From Collybiopsis luxurians FD-317 M1 (Eukaryota > Basidiomycota > Agaricomycetes > Agaricales > Omphalotaceae): 64,000 bases of DNA. Each line of letters starts with the position of its first letter. Positions within the stretch are counted from its first letter, which is position 1. This document shows, in pieces, positions 12,919 through 24,201 of the stretch. The DNA lies in the NCBI GenBank assembly GCA_000827265.1, contig KN834770.1:376104-440103 (forward strand), written 5' to 3'. The notes beneath the pieces are model-generated. The model saw only the letters and a list, made by a program, of their open reading frames with translations, did no database searches and had not been told where the DNA came from. Position numbers and translations under genes: made by a program.

Positions 12919-15900
12919 TCATTGTAACACATCCGCGACCATCTCCAGAATCTCCTTAGTACTCTTCCCATTATTCTTGATGTCTTTCGCAACCGCCTGC
13001 CAGACAATTCCATGATGAGGCTCAGCTGCTACACATTTCACTCGTACTTCCTCGCGTTGTTCCTAGATAAAGATGTGAGTAGTGAGAAACAGTCGATAAG
13101 GTTAAACTCCTACCTCAGTTCCATGTTGACGCTCAAACTTCAACCACCAACCCCACAAGTCACCAATATCAGCACCAGTATCCACAGAATCGTCAGGCCG
13201 CGGCGGCACTGCTCTCTGAAACCACTGTCGGGCCTTTTCAATTTTCCTTTCAGCCCAGAACAACCGTGCGACAGTACAGATGATCATTGGGTTGTCATTA
13301 CTCTTCTTTAATGCATCGAGGGCGCGAGTCTTCCTCTGAGGACGGGGTTCTAGCCAGATTGACATTGTCCACAGCAGACCTGAAGTCGGGCAGTCTTGCA
13401 AACCACGAGCAAGCATAGCTTTGGCCTGCGCAGGGCCACCCGAACGCTCTTCAACGCCGACAGCTTCGGCCCAAAGGAGCTCATTAGAAGGATTCACTTG
13501 GCGGGCTTTATCGAGCAAAGCGCGAGCCTTGATGCTCTTTCCATCTGCTTCCTCGAGACGACTGGCAAGGATCCATAATGTGGGCTCTTTAGGGCATGCT
13601 TTGTAACCTGCAGCAAATGATGCACGAGCCGTGGTGAAGTTATTCTGAGATTGGTGGATTTGACCCTGGATCATGTACAATTTCGCAAATTTGGGGAATT
13701 TTTTGAGGGCAGTAGCTATTGTCTCAAGCGCTGCGTCGAGTTGGCCTTGCTGGCGTTCGAAGGTTGCGGATTTCATCCAGATCTACAAGATAAAGTCAGC
13801 ACACTCTAAAACGGTTGGAGGAAATACGGTGAATACCCTTTCAGTGTCCGCTGTAGTTCTTGCTCGAATCAGGAGTTCTCTCGCAACATCGAGGTGTCCA
13901 TTCTCAGCTTCCAACTTGACGGCAGCCAGCCAAATCTTTTCACTCTCCTTGTTCGCGTCGAAAGCTGATGCAAGTATGTCCCTAGCACCTTCAACATTAC
14001 CCGCTAACCACCGTTCCTTGGCTGCCATGAGCCAAAGGACTTCGACCTGAGGACAATGTTTGACAGCTTCTGAAAGAATAGCATCCAAACTCTGGCTTGT
14101 TCCATGAGCTTTCTCTAGCCCAGCAGCTCGTATCCACAGATTCTTCTTGTCGGGAAAAACTTTCAGAGCGTACGCCAGCACCGAACGTGCTGTTCCGACC
14201 ATATTTCTACTCAAAGCTCCTTCAGCATCATCTATCCAAGTGTCTAAACGGTCTTCCTCTTCAACGTCCATTGCAATTGTCGCTTTCACGATGGCCTCAG
14301 AAGTCAGCACACTTCCTTGAGTTTCGCATTTTTCAGCCTCTTTCAACCACTGTTCTCGGGTGAGCAGCACACCGTGCCGCCGTAATTCCCGAACCCCGGC
14401 CTCGATCGTCTTGTCTACCATATCTAGCGCTTTTTTCTTCTCTGCCCCCGTTTTGTCGGTACCCATCAGTGAAGCCTCCTGCTCCAAAAGCCTTCCGGCC
14501 GCTATCCAAATCTCGTGCGAGGTAGGAATGGCTTTACGGGCTTTGTTGAGGACAGCTTTGGCTTTATCGAGGGTTTCAAGTTGAGCGAGAGCAAGCCATA
14601 GCTCAACAGATAGAGGAATGACTTCCACAGCACGAGACAAAAGCACGCGGGCGTCAGACGCGGCAGTTTCCAGGTTAACAGTTTCCTTCCAAAGTCGAAC
14701 GGAGTTAGGTATGTGCTCAAGGGCTAATAGAAAAAGTCAATTTGAAGAAAATACCAGCAGATAAAGCAAATATACCTTTTCGAAGGACTCGACGTTTTGC
14801 TTTGCCATCATGCTCAAGATCGGCAGCGGCAAGCCATATCTTGACACTCTGTCCAACATGCTGAACAGCATTGGCGAATATCACTTTCGCATCGTCGTTG
14901 TTCTACAGCGGGAAAATTAGAGCTTGCTAATAGAAAATAGAGTTAGACTTACATGCAACCGAGCGGCCTCTAACCAAACATCTTCGCTTTTTGGACATTG
15001 TTCGCAGCCTTGTTTGATAAGCTTCCGTGCAGCTACCATACGACCAGCATGCTCTTCCAGCCGAGCAGCCGCGATCCATCCCGGGGCATGTTTTGGATTG
15101 GACTTGATAAGGGAGTCGAAAAGCATACGTGCCCGTTTGATATCGCCAATTTCGGCATCAGACTTGAGAATGACACTGTTGAGAGATGTGAGGTATCCCT
15201 TGGGATCAACTGAGGTAGAGAGACCAGAGGAGGTCGATGTGCCGGATACCTGGTCGAGTTTGAGGGATAAAATCTTGTCTCGAGCTTGACCTATCTCGAC
15301 AAAGTTTGTAGGACCAGAGTCAGCTGGTGTCACAAGTCCGCCCGACTAGAAAGTGTTATTAACAAAATTAATGTGAGATGAGATGTTTTGCGCACCTGCT
15401 GTTGCATGGAGTCTAGTGAGTTCTCGTATTCTCCTCTGGATCGGTCCCCGACAAGGATACTGTCCGACACGGCATATGACCTCTCATACTTGGGACGTTT
15501 CCTTTTCGTGAGATTGCCAACTTCAGGTATGCTCTCCCATTCCTCGTCAGTAACGGCTGACAGTCCTCTTTTCAGATCGGCAAACTGTTGTTGAATTTTG
15601 GGACGTTCTGCGCGATGCTTTGCTACTTGCTGCTGTTCTTGGGCCTCCCTAACAGATGAAAACGAAGGATGAAAAAAAAGTTGGAAAACAACTACCCCGA
15701 CTAACCAGAAAGATGCACAGACCTGTGTGCCTTGCGTCGGGCGTCCATAGCCTGATCGACTGCTTCATAAATTTTGTCTGCCTCTTCGTCATCTTGTTCG
15801 TAGGCAGTTCCAGCAAAAAGTCCATATTCATTGTCTGGGTCTTGAAATTGATCTGGGTCGACTTCAGGTTCTTCTCCTCGTCTAGCTTGCGCTTCACTAG

Positions 15901-16148
15901 ATAGTTAGGTCAGAGAGAGTTCACAGAGTCGAGCATATTACGCACGCAATGACCTCTGCTGATGGTCCTTCACGAGCTGGACCGATATCTGAACGAGTGG
16001 TGAAACCAGAAGCACTAGAAATACATTAGAAAATGCTAGTTGAGCGAAGCATAATTTCGACTCACCCACGACCAAGACCAGCAACATATGATGCTGGGGC
16101 TGGCATAGACAAGAATGCCAGTTTGTTGGGTTTATTATTCGAAGCCAT
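12919..16148 (-). CDS. PRP6: Pre-mRNA-splicing factor Prp6 (Prp1/PRPF6)
   Basis: This is a component of the U4/U6.U5 tri-snRNP that bridges U5 and U4/U6 in the nucleus. The ATG is at 16146-16148 and the N-terminus reads MASNNKPNKLAFLSMPAP, then PASYVAGLGRG, characteristic of the PRP1 N-terminal domain, with FQDPDNEYGLFAGTAYEQDD and DEEWESIPEVGNLTKRKR farther on. The rest is an array of HAT/TPR half-a-tetratricopeptide repeats (ARLEEHAGRMVAARKLIKQG; WLAAADLEHDGKAKRRVLRK; LWLMAAKERWLAGNVEGARD). The C-terminal exon (ending at 12919) reads VKCVAAEPHHGIVWQAVAKD and finishes at a TGA after VADVLQ. About 930 residues, matching the family length (human 941, fission yeast 906). It is divergent from the KRE33 gene with 94 bp between start codons. 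Confidence 0.95.
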
Positions 16149-16242
16149 GGTTGCGGTGAAGGTGGAGGTGGAAGCAGAGCAAGTTGGGATGAGCGCCGGA
16201 CCGCTAAATTGCCGCCCGATAATTTTTTTCACCCCTTCCCCC
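16149..16242. promoter_or_regulatory. 94-bp divergent promoter between PRP6 and KRE33
   Basis: The PRP6 ATG (minus, 16148) and the KRE33 ATG (plus, 16243) are only 94 bp apart, so core promoters and 5' UTRs of both essential RNA-processing genes must share this gap or overlap the coding regions. A T-rich stretch lies at about 16220-16230. No canonical TATA box is evident. Confidence 0.6.
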
Positions 16243-19200
16243 ATGCGCAAACAGCTTGATCCTCGAATACCTATCCTTGTCAATAACAATGTCGCTAAAA
16301 ATCACAGGTCGTTCATTGTACTTGTGGGGGACAAAGGCAGGGATCAGATAGTCAACCTTCATTTTCTCCTCTCTCAGGCAAGAGTAAGTGCTCGACCTTC
16401 GGTATTATGGTGCTACAAGAAGGATTTGGGCTTTACGACGTGAGTATCGCTATCAAGTTTACATTCAAGCTTCTAATTTTCATTAGACATCGTAAAAAAC
16501 GCGAAGCTAAAATCAAGCGCGATGTGAAGCGCGGAATTCGTGAACCTAATGACCAAGATCCCTTCGAAATTTTCGTCACTGTTACAGATATTCGTTACAA
16601 TTATTACAAAGAATCCCATAAGATTCTCGGACATACCTATGGCATGCTCATTCTTCAAGATTTCGAAGCCCTCACTCCCAATCTCCTCGCACGCACAATC
16701 GAAACAGTCGAAGGCGGAGGTCTCATCGTTTTGCTTTTGAAAAGCATGAATAGTTTGAGGCAGCTATACACAATGGGCATGGATGTGCATGCTCGATATA
16801 GAACCGAATCTAGTGGAGAAGTCAAACCAAGGTTTAATGAACGATTTATTCTCTCTCTTGCTGCATGTCCAGATTGTCTCTTTCTCGATGACGAGTTGAA
16901 TGTGCTTCCGATTTCCAAAGGAAAGGACATAGAACCGTTACCGGAGCAGAACAGCAAGACGAATCAAAGTCGGGAAGATGCCGAACTGAAGGATATCAAG
17001 AGTTCACTGGAAGGAACTGTTCCAGCTGGTCCATTAGTTGCCTTGGCGAAAACTACAGACCAAGCTCAAGCGCTGCTCACCTTTGTCAACTCCCTCGTTA
17101 CATATTCCGATCCATCCCAATCCTCTAATCCCTCGTCCTCCCTTTCCTCTGCTTTAAACACCACAACCACACTTCTCGCCGCCCGAGGTCGAGGAAAGTC
17201 CTCCGCACTTGGTCTAGCTCTAGCCGCTGCAGTCCATACAGGTTATGCCAATATATTCATTACTTCCCCAGCTCCGGAGAACCTACAGACAGCGTGGGAG
17301 TTTCTTTTCAAAGGTCTGGATGCACTCGGCTGGGAGGAACACCTGGATTACGATATTCTCCAGGCAGCAAACGACCTATCCACATCCGGTAATGGTCCTG
17401 ACGAAGCTGCTGAGAGTGGTCCTGGTCCGAGCAAAGGGGACGGAGCAAAAAAACCCATTGTCCGGGTCAATATCTTCCGCAATCCTACACATCGGCAGAC
17501 TATCCAATACATCGAACCTCGAGATGCTCACGTTCTGGGACAGGCAGAGCTTCTCATTATTGATGAAGCTGCTGCTATTCCGCTTCCCGTTGTGCGAAAT
17601 TTGCTGGGTCCGGCGATGGCAAAGGGCAGTGCTTCTGCTGGCGGATATGCAGTCTGGCTGGCTAGTACCGTTAATGGTTATGAAGGTACCGGGAGGAGTC
17701 TTAGCCTAAAGTTGATCCAGCAATTAAGGGAAAATTCGAGCAGTGGCCCGCCGACAAAGGGAGAAGGGAAATCCTCCAGTGGCGGAAGTCGGACGTTAAA
17801 TGAAGTCAAACTTTCGACCCCCATCCGATACGCTCCTGGAGATGAAGTAGAACAGTGGCTGAATACGCTGTTATGTCTGGACGTTTCTTCAACCTCAACA
17901 GGTATGTCAATTAATATCTCTGAAAAAACTGAGACCTAACGCCTTTTACAGCATCTTCATTTTTCTCAGCCCTCCCTCATCCATCTCTTTGTACCTTATA
18001 CCACGTTAACCGCGACACTCTCTTCTCCTTCCATCCCGCCTCTGAAGCTTTCCTTCAACGAATCATGTCCCTTTACGTTGCTAGTCACTACAAAAATCAA
18101 CCGAACGATCTCCAACTTATGAGTGACGCTCCAGGGCACGAACTGTTCGTGCTTCTTCCTCCGCTTAATTCGGAAAGCCGAGAAGACGAGGAGACCGACG
18201 TCCTACCTCATCCGCTTGCTGTTATTCAAGTCGCGTTCGAGGGTCGTATCTCACGGGATTCCATACTTTCATCTTTATCACGAGGTCTTAGAGCTGGCGG
18301 TGACCTTATCCCATGGCTAATAACGCAGCAGTACCAAGAGACCAAGTTTGCAGAATTGAGCGGGGGGAGGATAGTCCGCGTCGCTGTCGGTGAGGGCGTT
18401 CTTGGCGTACGTCATTCTGAAGTCTTGGTTATCACAAAATTTTCAGCGGGTTTGTTTAGATGGGCTATGGAAGCCGCGCTATCAACAGCCTGAATGCTTA
18501 TTATAGCGGGGAATACTTCAACTTGGATGAACCAGAGGCTGAGAACAATGAAAGTGTGCTTGAGCGCGCACTGGAGACAAGTGAAACTGTAAACAACTTT
18601 CCACATTCCGTCTCATCCAAAACTTGACATTTTCATTACAGAAAAAATCAACAATACACACCGAACGAATCTCAGTCCGTGCACCCAGTGCAATGCCTCC
18701 CCTTTTACAACGTCTGTCCGAACGACAACCAGAAAAGCTAGATTATCTAGGTGTTTCCTATGGACTAACAGGATCTCTCCTGAGGTTTGTTTTTTCTTCA
18801 AATCTGTGAACACTCGAAATCAAGACAGCTCTCAGATTTTGGAAACGTCTTTCCTTTGTACCTCTGTACATTCGGCATACCGCAAGTGATCTTACGGGCG
18901 AACACACCTGTGTTATGGTTCGTGGTCTCAATAACTCCACAGATGCGGAAATGGAATGGTTAGGAGAATTTGCAGTTGGTAAGTAGATGATCACCGCTTC
19001 ATCGTTAAGCTTAGCGGGCTTAAAATATGCAGACTTTCGAACTCGACTCCTCACCCTCCTGTCTTTCCCTAAATTTCGTGAATTTGGTAGTGTGCTGGGA
19101 CTTAGTGTGCTCGAAGCAATAAACAACAATTCGAGTGTGAAAACCGTGGATGCTCGGGAGTCACGGAGTGGAGCCAAAGGTATACGTGCTTTGACAAATT

Positions 19201-20181
19201 GATCTAACGGCCCTGACCTTTTTCTACCTATAGCTCTGACCCCAACGCTCCTGCCTTCCTTATTGACGCCCTTCGACCTCAAGCGTTTGGAGTCTTATGG
19301 AAACAATCAACTTGATTATCACGTCATTCTTGACCTACTTCCTCTTGTTGCGACATTGTTCTTCCAACGCCGGCTGAACCGAACGAAAAATGGTGATTCA
19401 TCAAGCGAGGTGAAAAATGTAAGCCTCAGCGCTGTTCAAAGCGCCATCTTGCTTGGCATTGGACTACAACGTAAAACCGTTGAAGAAATGGAGGTCCGCC
19501 CGAAGTTGCCTTCCTTTTGCAGTATTGACTCATATTTTTTTTAGGTTGAACTATCCCTCCCTGTTTCCCAAATTCTCGCCATGCTTGTCAAACTCGTCCT
19601 CAAGATAGCTCGACGTCTAGTTGACATCCAAAAGCAGGGCATCACGCAGAACATGCCTGATCGAGCCGCAGAAGCTGCGGCATTGCCACTAGGCGATTCT
19701 GATGGTGCAGCAGCGAAAGCGGCCGATGCGTGGAAGAGTGTTACTTCCACTGTTGAGGCGGAGTTGGAAGCTGCTGGTGAGGACGAGAAAGAGGCAATGA
19801 AGAAGAGAGAACGACAGAGAGAGATGATCAATGCGTTGGATCTAAGAAAGTGAGTAATTCGAGAACCGTTGTTAGTATCACGCTCTCCTCATCGTAACTT
19901 GTCGCCTGCTTTTTTCTCTGATCTTTGATTCATGCTTATTATATCTGCTTCTCAGATACGCCATCGACGACTCTGCTATGGATTGGTCAAGCGCAGAGTC
20001 ACAAGTGGCTAAATTAGCTGCCGGTTTAGGCAGTAAACAGTCAATGCAAACTGTTGTTAGTGTCAAAAGCTCAGGATCTAATTCGGGCAAAAGAAAAGCT
20101 ATGGATGAAGCGGGGGAAGGTGGCGGAGGTGGTGGAGCGGCCAAAAAGCCCACCAGGAGAAGTAAGAAAGTGAAGAGGTAA
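16243..20181 (+). CDS. KRE33: RNA cytidine acetyltransferase (Kre33/NAT10)
   Basis: This nucleolar enzyme uses acetyl-CoA and ATP to form N4-acetylcytidine in 18S rRNA and in tRNA, and is needed for small-subunit biogenesis. The start MRKQLDPRIPILV at 16243 matches the family. The TmcA N-terminal region follows (GDKGRDQIVNLHFLLSQA; SVLWCYKKDLGF; DPFEIFVTVTDIRYNYYKES). The helicase-like module has Walker A in LAARGRGKSSALGLA and the DEAA box in LLIIDEAAAIPLPVVRN. The GNAT module has MGYGSRAINSLNAYYSGEYF, the tRNA-binding domain has ALTPTLLPSLL and the Lys-rich tail ends KKVKR. Introns include 16440-16486 and 18407-18459. About 1,100 residues. In the GNAT acetyl-CoA loop the usual His/Asn-Pro-Asp-Tyr before MGYG reads GEGV in my splice model, see findings. 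Confidence 0.93.
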
Positions 20182-21028
20182 TTCGGATGACACAGATGTG
20201 GGTCCAGTGTGGCGCTGTATCCCCTTGGTATTTAGATGGCTTTCTCTGACGTATACGACGGTCTGAGCTCAGATGGGATTGTACTCACTCGTCTATCACG
20301 CACTGGAAGGTATCGACCGCGATCGTAACAGTCAAAAACGCAAAATTCTAATTCGGCATGATGCTCAATGACTCTTCTCGTCCCGTCCCGAATTTTAATT
20401 TTGGAATGAAGATCTTCCGGTTATTCAACCATCTATGAAAGAAGCCAGCAGCTCAATAGAGTTATGACTCGACCCGAATTGAGATGATTGGCCGAGGAGC
20501 TTTCAAAAAATCGAATTCTGCAGCGGAAGATCCGAGATTCCGTGAGGTATTATTCTGTCTGGCCGTTTAAACTTTTTGTAAGATTATGAGACTCATTTTC
20601 GCTGAGTATTGAGGTCAGAATCTCAACTATAGACGTAAGTCCCGGAGGAATGTCATGGTCAAGATTTAGTTACGAAAGCAACACTCGCCCAATAGTAGGA
20701 AACGCGTCTCCGATGTTGATTCTGGTCCGTTTCGCCTCTTCGAGTTGAGATAGTGATGGTGGAGTTGGAAAGCTCGCATCCTCGATCTCGTACATGTTTC
20801 ATTCACGTTTAGCGCTTCGCCTGTAGTTTCGCGTTGAACCTTCGAATATATATGCTCGAATTTATCTTTCTAGTGTCAGCGTACCACTGCGATTATCAAG
20901 GCGGGACATCAGATCGTGAAAATATGTATCAACACAGGCATTCTAGGGTTATACAAATCTATGAATTCTAAATGGGAAAAAAAAAATTGTGGTACTAGTA
21001 GCAGTCTGTGGACATGGCCAGCGAGGTT
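20182..21028. other. Intergenic, no gene seen
   Basis: About 850 bp lie between the convergent KRE33 and dsRBD genes. The stretch is rich in stops in all frames and I see no exon, RNA gene or repeat in it. Confidence 0.5.
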
Positions 21029-21367
21029 CTAGCTGTAATAACCAAGAACTTGAAGAGCTAGCTGTGCGGCACCCTCTCGGGCATCTCGGCCTGTTCTTCC
21101 AGTCGCTCTTCCATGTTCGACGTTGTTGACTGCCAGCGTTTAATCAATCGAAAGGATAAAGAATATACTGCCTCGACTCACCATACACGATGGAGAGCCA
21201 GTATCCGTTATGCTGCCCGCCGTGGTGAGTATCTTGGAAGTGTATCGAATACCCATTGCGTTGCGCAACATTGTTCAGGGAGTTGACGACTAAACGCAAA
21301 AAATAACAATAACAATATAAGTGATACAGTAAGTGAGCGCAGAAAAACAGTAGGACCCACAGGGCAT
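21029..21367 (-). CDS. Small single-dsRBD protein (71 aa)
   Basis: This is a protein made of little more than one double-stranded RNA-binding domain. My model has three exons: 21361-21367, 21182-21289 and 21029-21129. They join in frame with GT-AG introns and give 71 residues. It opens MPFVVNSLNNVAQRNGYSI (helix 1, like the usual LNNYLQ pattern). The beta-sheet part follows with HHGGQHNGYWLSIVYVNNVE, and the C-terminal helix is GRTGRDAREGAAQLALQVLG, matching the conserved small-residue/Lys-Arg start and the A-A-x-x-A-L helix of dsRBDs. An in-frame TAA two codons before the ATG supports this start. The classical Lys-Lys at the head of the last helix is replaced by Gly-Arg-Asp, so RNA binding may be weak. 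Each exon is below 40 codons, which hides it from simple ORF searches. Function unknown. Confidence 0.65.
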
Positions 21368-22769
21368 TGTAAATTAAGAGTCGTAAAGTTTTGAGAGAAG
21401 CTCTGCCGAAAGGCCTTCCTTTTAACCTTGGTCAACCTCAACATCAACCACAACAACCTCGACGGAGCAAGTCACAGCCCAAACGGAGAGAGAGAGCAAC
21501 CTACCTCATGCTCGGGTCAATCTCCGTTCGTCCGGTTAGTCTGCGAATCCCCGGTAGGGATTTGACTCGTTGAATTTAGACAGCATATACAGATATAGCG
21601 CTTGAAAGCAGTTCATGCGTCCTACTTACAGGCAATTGCTCCAGTCCCCTAGGAGATGTCAACCTCAAGGTGGCCGGAGCTACCTATTTGGCAGGGATAA
21701 AGATGGGAAATGCAATAACTGACCTATGTTGCTTCAGATCAGAGGAAGTCCCGCTCTGTGGCTATTGCATCGAGTGTCAACACACCGACTGACTACATTC
21801 TACGGCGGGCAGATTAAGTACAAGCCTTTCCGACGTTGGCTGAGTTTTGATTCGGCACAGTAGCAACTGTTCGAGCGAGCGCTTGTAACACCAATTTTCG
21901 GGAATTTTTTTTTTTTTTTTTGCTGTTCAACACTGTTCTTTCTGGTACATGAATGCATAATAATGAAACTTTCGGGCATCGGTTTGAGCTCGAGTACTCA
22001 AAGGCGACGAGTGCACCACGGATCATGGTGACGGTTATTGTTGGTAATGGGTGGTTAAATGCTGTAAATCGAGGTTGAAAACTGTGGCATCCTAGGAGGT
22101 ATTTTGCGAGCAGCAAAGTCGGAGACTGGAGTATCCGATTACCAGATTACTGTATCTATTTACAGCAGAACGCCTCAGCATCGGTCTGGTTGAGCTGTAA
22201 ACGCTTGCAAAGTGTCCCAACCAACACCATCGAGATAAAATTGCGTGCTACAGTGCAACGCAAGAACAAGTAACTAGGATCCTAGCTGGACCAAGATGGC
22301 TGTGAGCTGAACCGGAACTTTTTGTCTAATTGACCGGTATACTGTAATATACCGAGTAGAAAACCATTCGGAAGGACAATAATGTTCCGGTCAAAACATT
22401 TGAAGTGTTGGTCCCAGCGGGTCATAAGCCTAGATTCAACCTTGCGCCTAGCCACCAACATGATGAAAGCAGTTCCACAGAGATATTTTTTTACTGTTTG
22501 TTGCTACTCTACCGGAACTTTGATAGGAAATATACCCTTGAAACGGGACCCTCCATGAATGTCGCAGCAAGCTGAGAAGACAGTGGAGCAAAGGTTGATG
22601 AAGATGGCCTGTCCAATTTACCCACTAGGTAAAGAGAAATTGTCCACATATGCAACGAGCCGTGCTGGATCAAAGTCGATGGGGTTGGGAGTTTGGAGAT
22701 CCACAGCTTTGACCGATGACGTAAGATCGATTGGCGCCATTATTTTTTTGTTTACAATATCTCCTCAGT
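21368..22769. other. Intergenic, no gene seen
   Basis: About 1.4 kb separate the divergent dsRBD and MYND genes. It holds a 17-base T run at 21905-21921 and a 7-bp-arm inverted repeat (CGGTATA/TATACCG) near 22336-22355. The element ACCGGAACTTT occurs twice (about 22312 and 22511). Open frames here lack family resemblance and I do not call a gene. Confidence 0.45.
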
Positions 22770-23936
22770 ATGCCTCAAATTACGACTACATTGGGTACCT
22801 TGGATCTATGTTTTCAATGTGACAAGAGGGCTGTAGCTGGAACTAAACTTATGTCGTGCTCGAAATGCAAGTAAGCTTGTTCAGTCTAGCCACCTTGTCA
22901 AAAAAAACTAGAATCAGTTTCAGGAATTAATCGCCACACTGTTCTTGTTTTTCTTAGAATTGCGCGATACTGTTCCAAAGAATGTCAGCGCATCGCCTGG
23001 AAAGATCACAAACTGGAATGTAGAGACCACTATGAAGAAATGAAAGAACAACATAATCCCGCATTGACGCACCTTAAATCATTCATGCGTTGGGGTGACC
23101 TCTGGGCTTGGTCATTTTACGGTTGGGCATTTATTGCTGGGCTTGAGAAGTATAGGAAGGACAAGGAATTCTTCAAGAATCATTGGTGAGTGGATCTCAG
23201 CCTCGATGGCTGGCTGATGCTCCGGGTTCATTTGGCATTCATAGTTTCATTTTACGGGTTCAAGTTGGCGAAGCTACAGGGAAACCTATCAGGAAGTCGC
23301 AGGCTTTCAAAGCTTATAAAGTATGTCAATTCCTCTTTCTTACAATTGCAATACGTGTCTTAAGTACTTGGAATGGGAGTATCATAGTTCGAGTTTCATG
23401 ACAGAATCCGAATTCAAATGTGCCATACATGAAACGATTTTTTCGAAAGACAAAGAGACGCAGTCACGATACGAAGATCAAGTACCCAGAGAGAACAACG
23501 TTGTTCGGATCATCATACTGCTGGAGAGTGGACATGGATTAAGAATGCAGCTTCATCAGTATCTTGAAGCTGGGTTTTTGGCAGGATTTGGCCCGACGTC
23601 TCGCGCTGAAGGGAAAGCGCTGTTTGATAAACTTACAGATACAACAATTGCGATGTTGGAAGACGGTTCAGAACAAGTGATCGGTACAGATGTTGAAACG
23701 CGCCCGAAGAACTTTGATGGTTTAGATGTTGATGCACTGGCGAAGAGAGTTGGGGAAACGTACAAAGAGCGCTTGAAGGCAGATATGGATGTTGGAAATG
23801 GTAATCTACATTTTCTGGCTCTGTCGGATGTCTCCTTGCTGACATTCTGTTGACAGCGGCAGGATTCGTGGATTATATACGGATGATGCAGAAAGAAGTC
23901 ACAAGAGAGACACACATGTGGCTGCAGGTTGACTGA
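22770..23936 (+). CDS. MYND zinc-finger protein
   Basis: This protein of about 300 residues starts with a MYND finger, a two-zinc protein-interaction module. The ATG at 22770 is followed by LGTLDLCFQCDKRAVAG, then SCSKCK at the first splice junction, then ARYCSKECQRIAWKDHKLEC. That gives the full C-x2-C / C-x2-C / C-x3-C / H-x3-C ligand set. Introns follow at about 22872-22957, 23186-23250, 23321-23365 and 23800-23856. The remaining 250 residues (WAWSFYGWAFIAGLEKYRK; LLESGHGLRMQLHQYLEAGF) resemble other basidiomycete MYND proteins of unknown function and contain no SET domain signature (no NHSC or GEE-type motif). It ends THMWLQVD. A MYND-type transcription or chromatin cofactor is possible, but no function can be assigned. 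Confidence 0.85.
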
Positions 23937-24201
23937 ATGTTCTGCGATTTAGAGACAAACTTTTTATAGACCACACTCAAGTCTTTGTGAATAGCTACAT
24001 CAATGTGTATATATCTGCGATAAACTTTTTGTCGCCCAAACTCGGCTCAAACTGAGGTGAATAGTAGTGCTGCTCCCGGCCAGAGTCCGAAGTCGGCCTT
24101 TTACCTGCCTAAAAAGGAAGGGCCGTCATAGCTGATAGGGTTGGCGCGTGGTGACCAGCGCCTGGCTGAGAATACAAAGTTGGTCTTCATCAGCGACAGC
24201 G

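Noticed and set aside
22559..22820. Open frame upstream of the MYND gene as a possible first exon
   Set aside because: Splicing from its donor at 22721 to the acceptor before 22769 puts the MYND region out of frame; the ATG at 22770 starts the family sequence directly.
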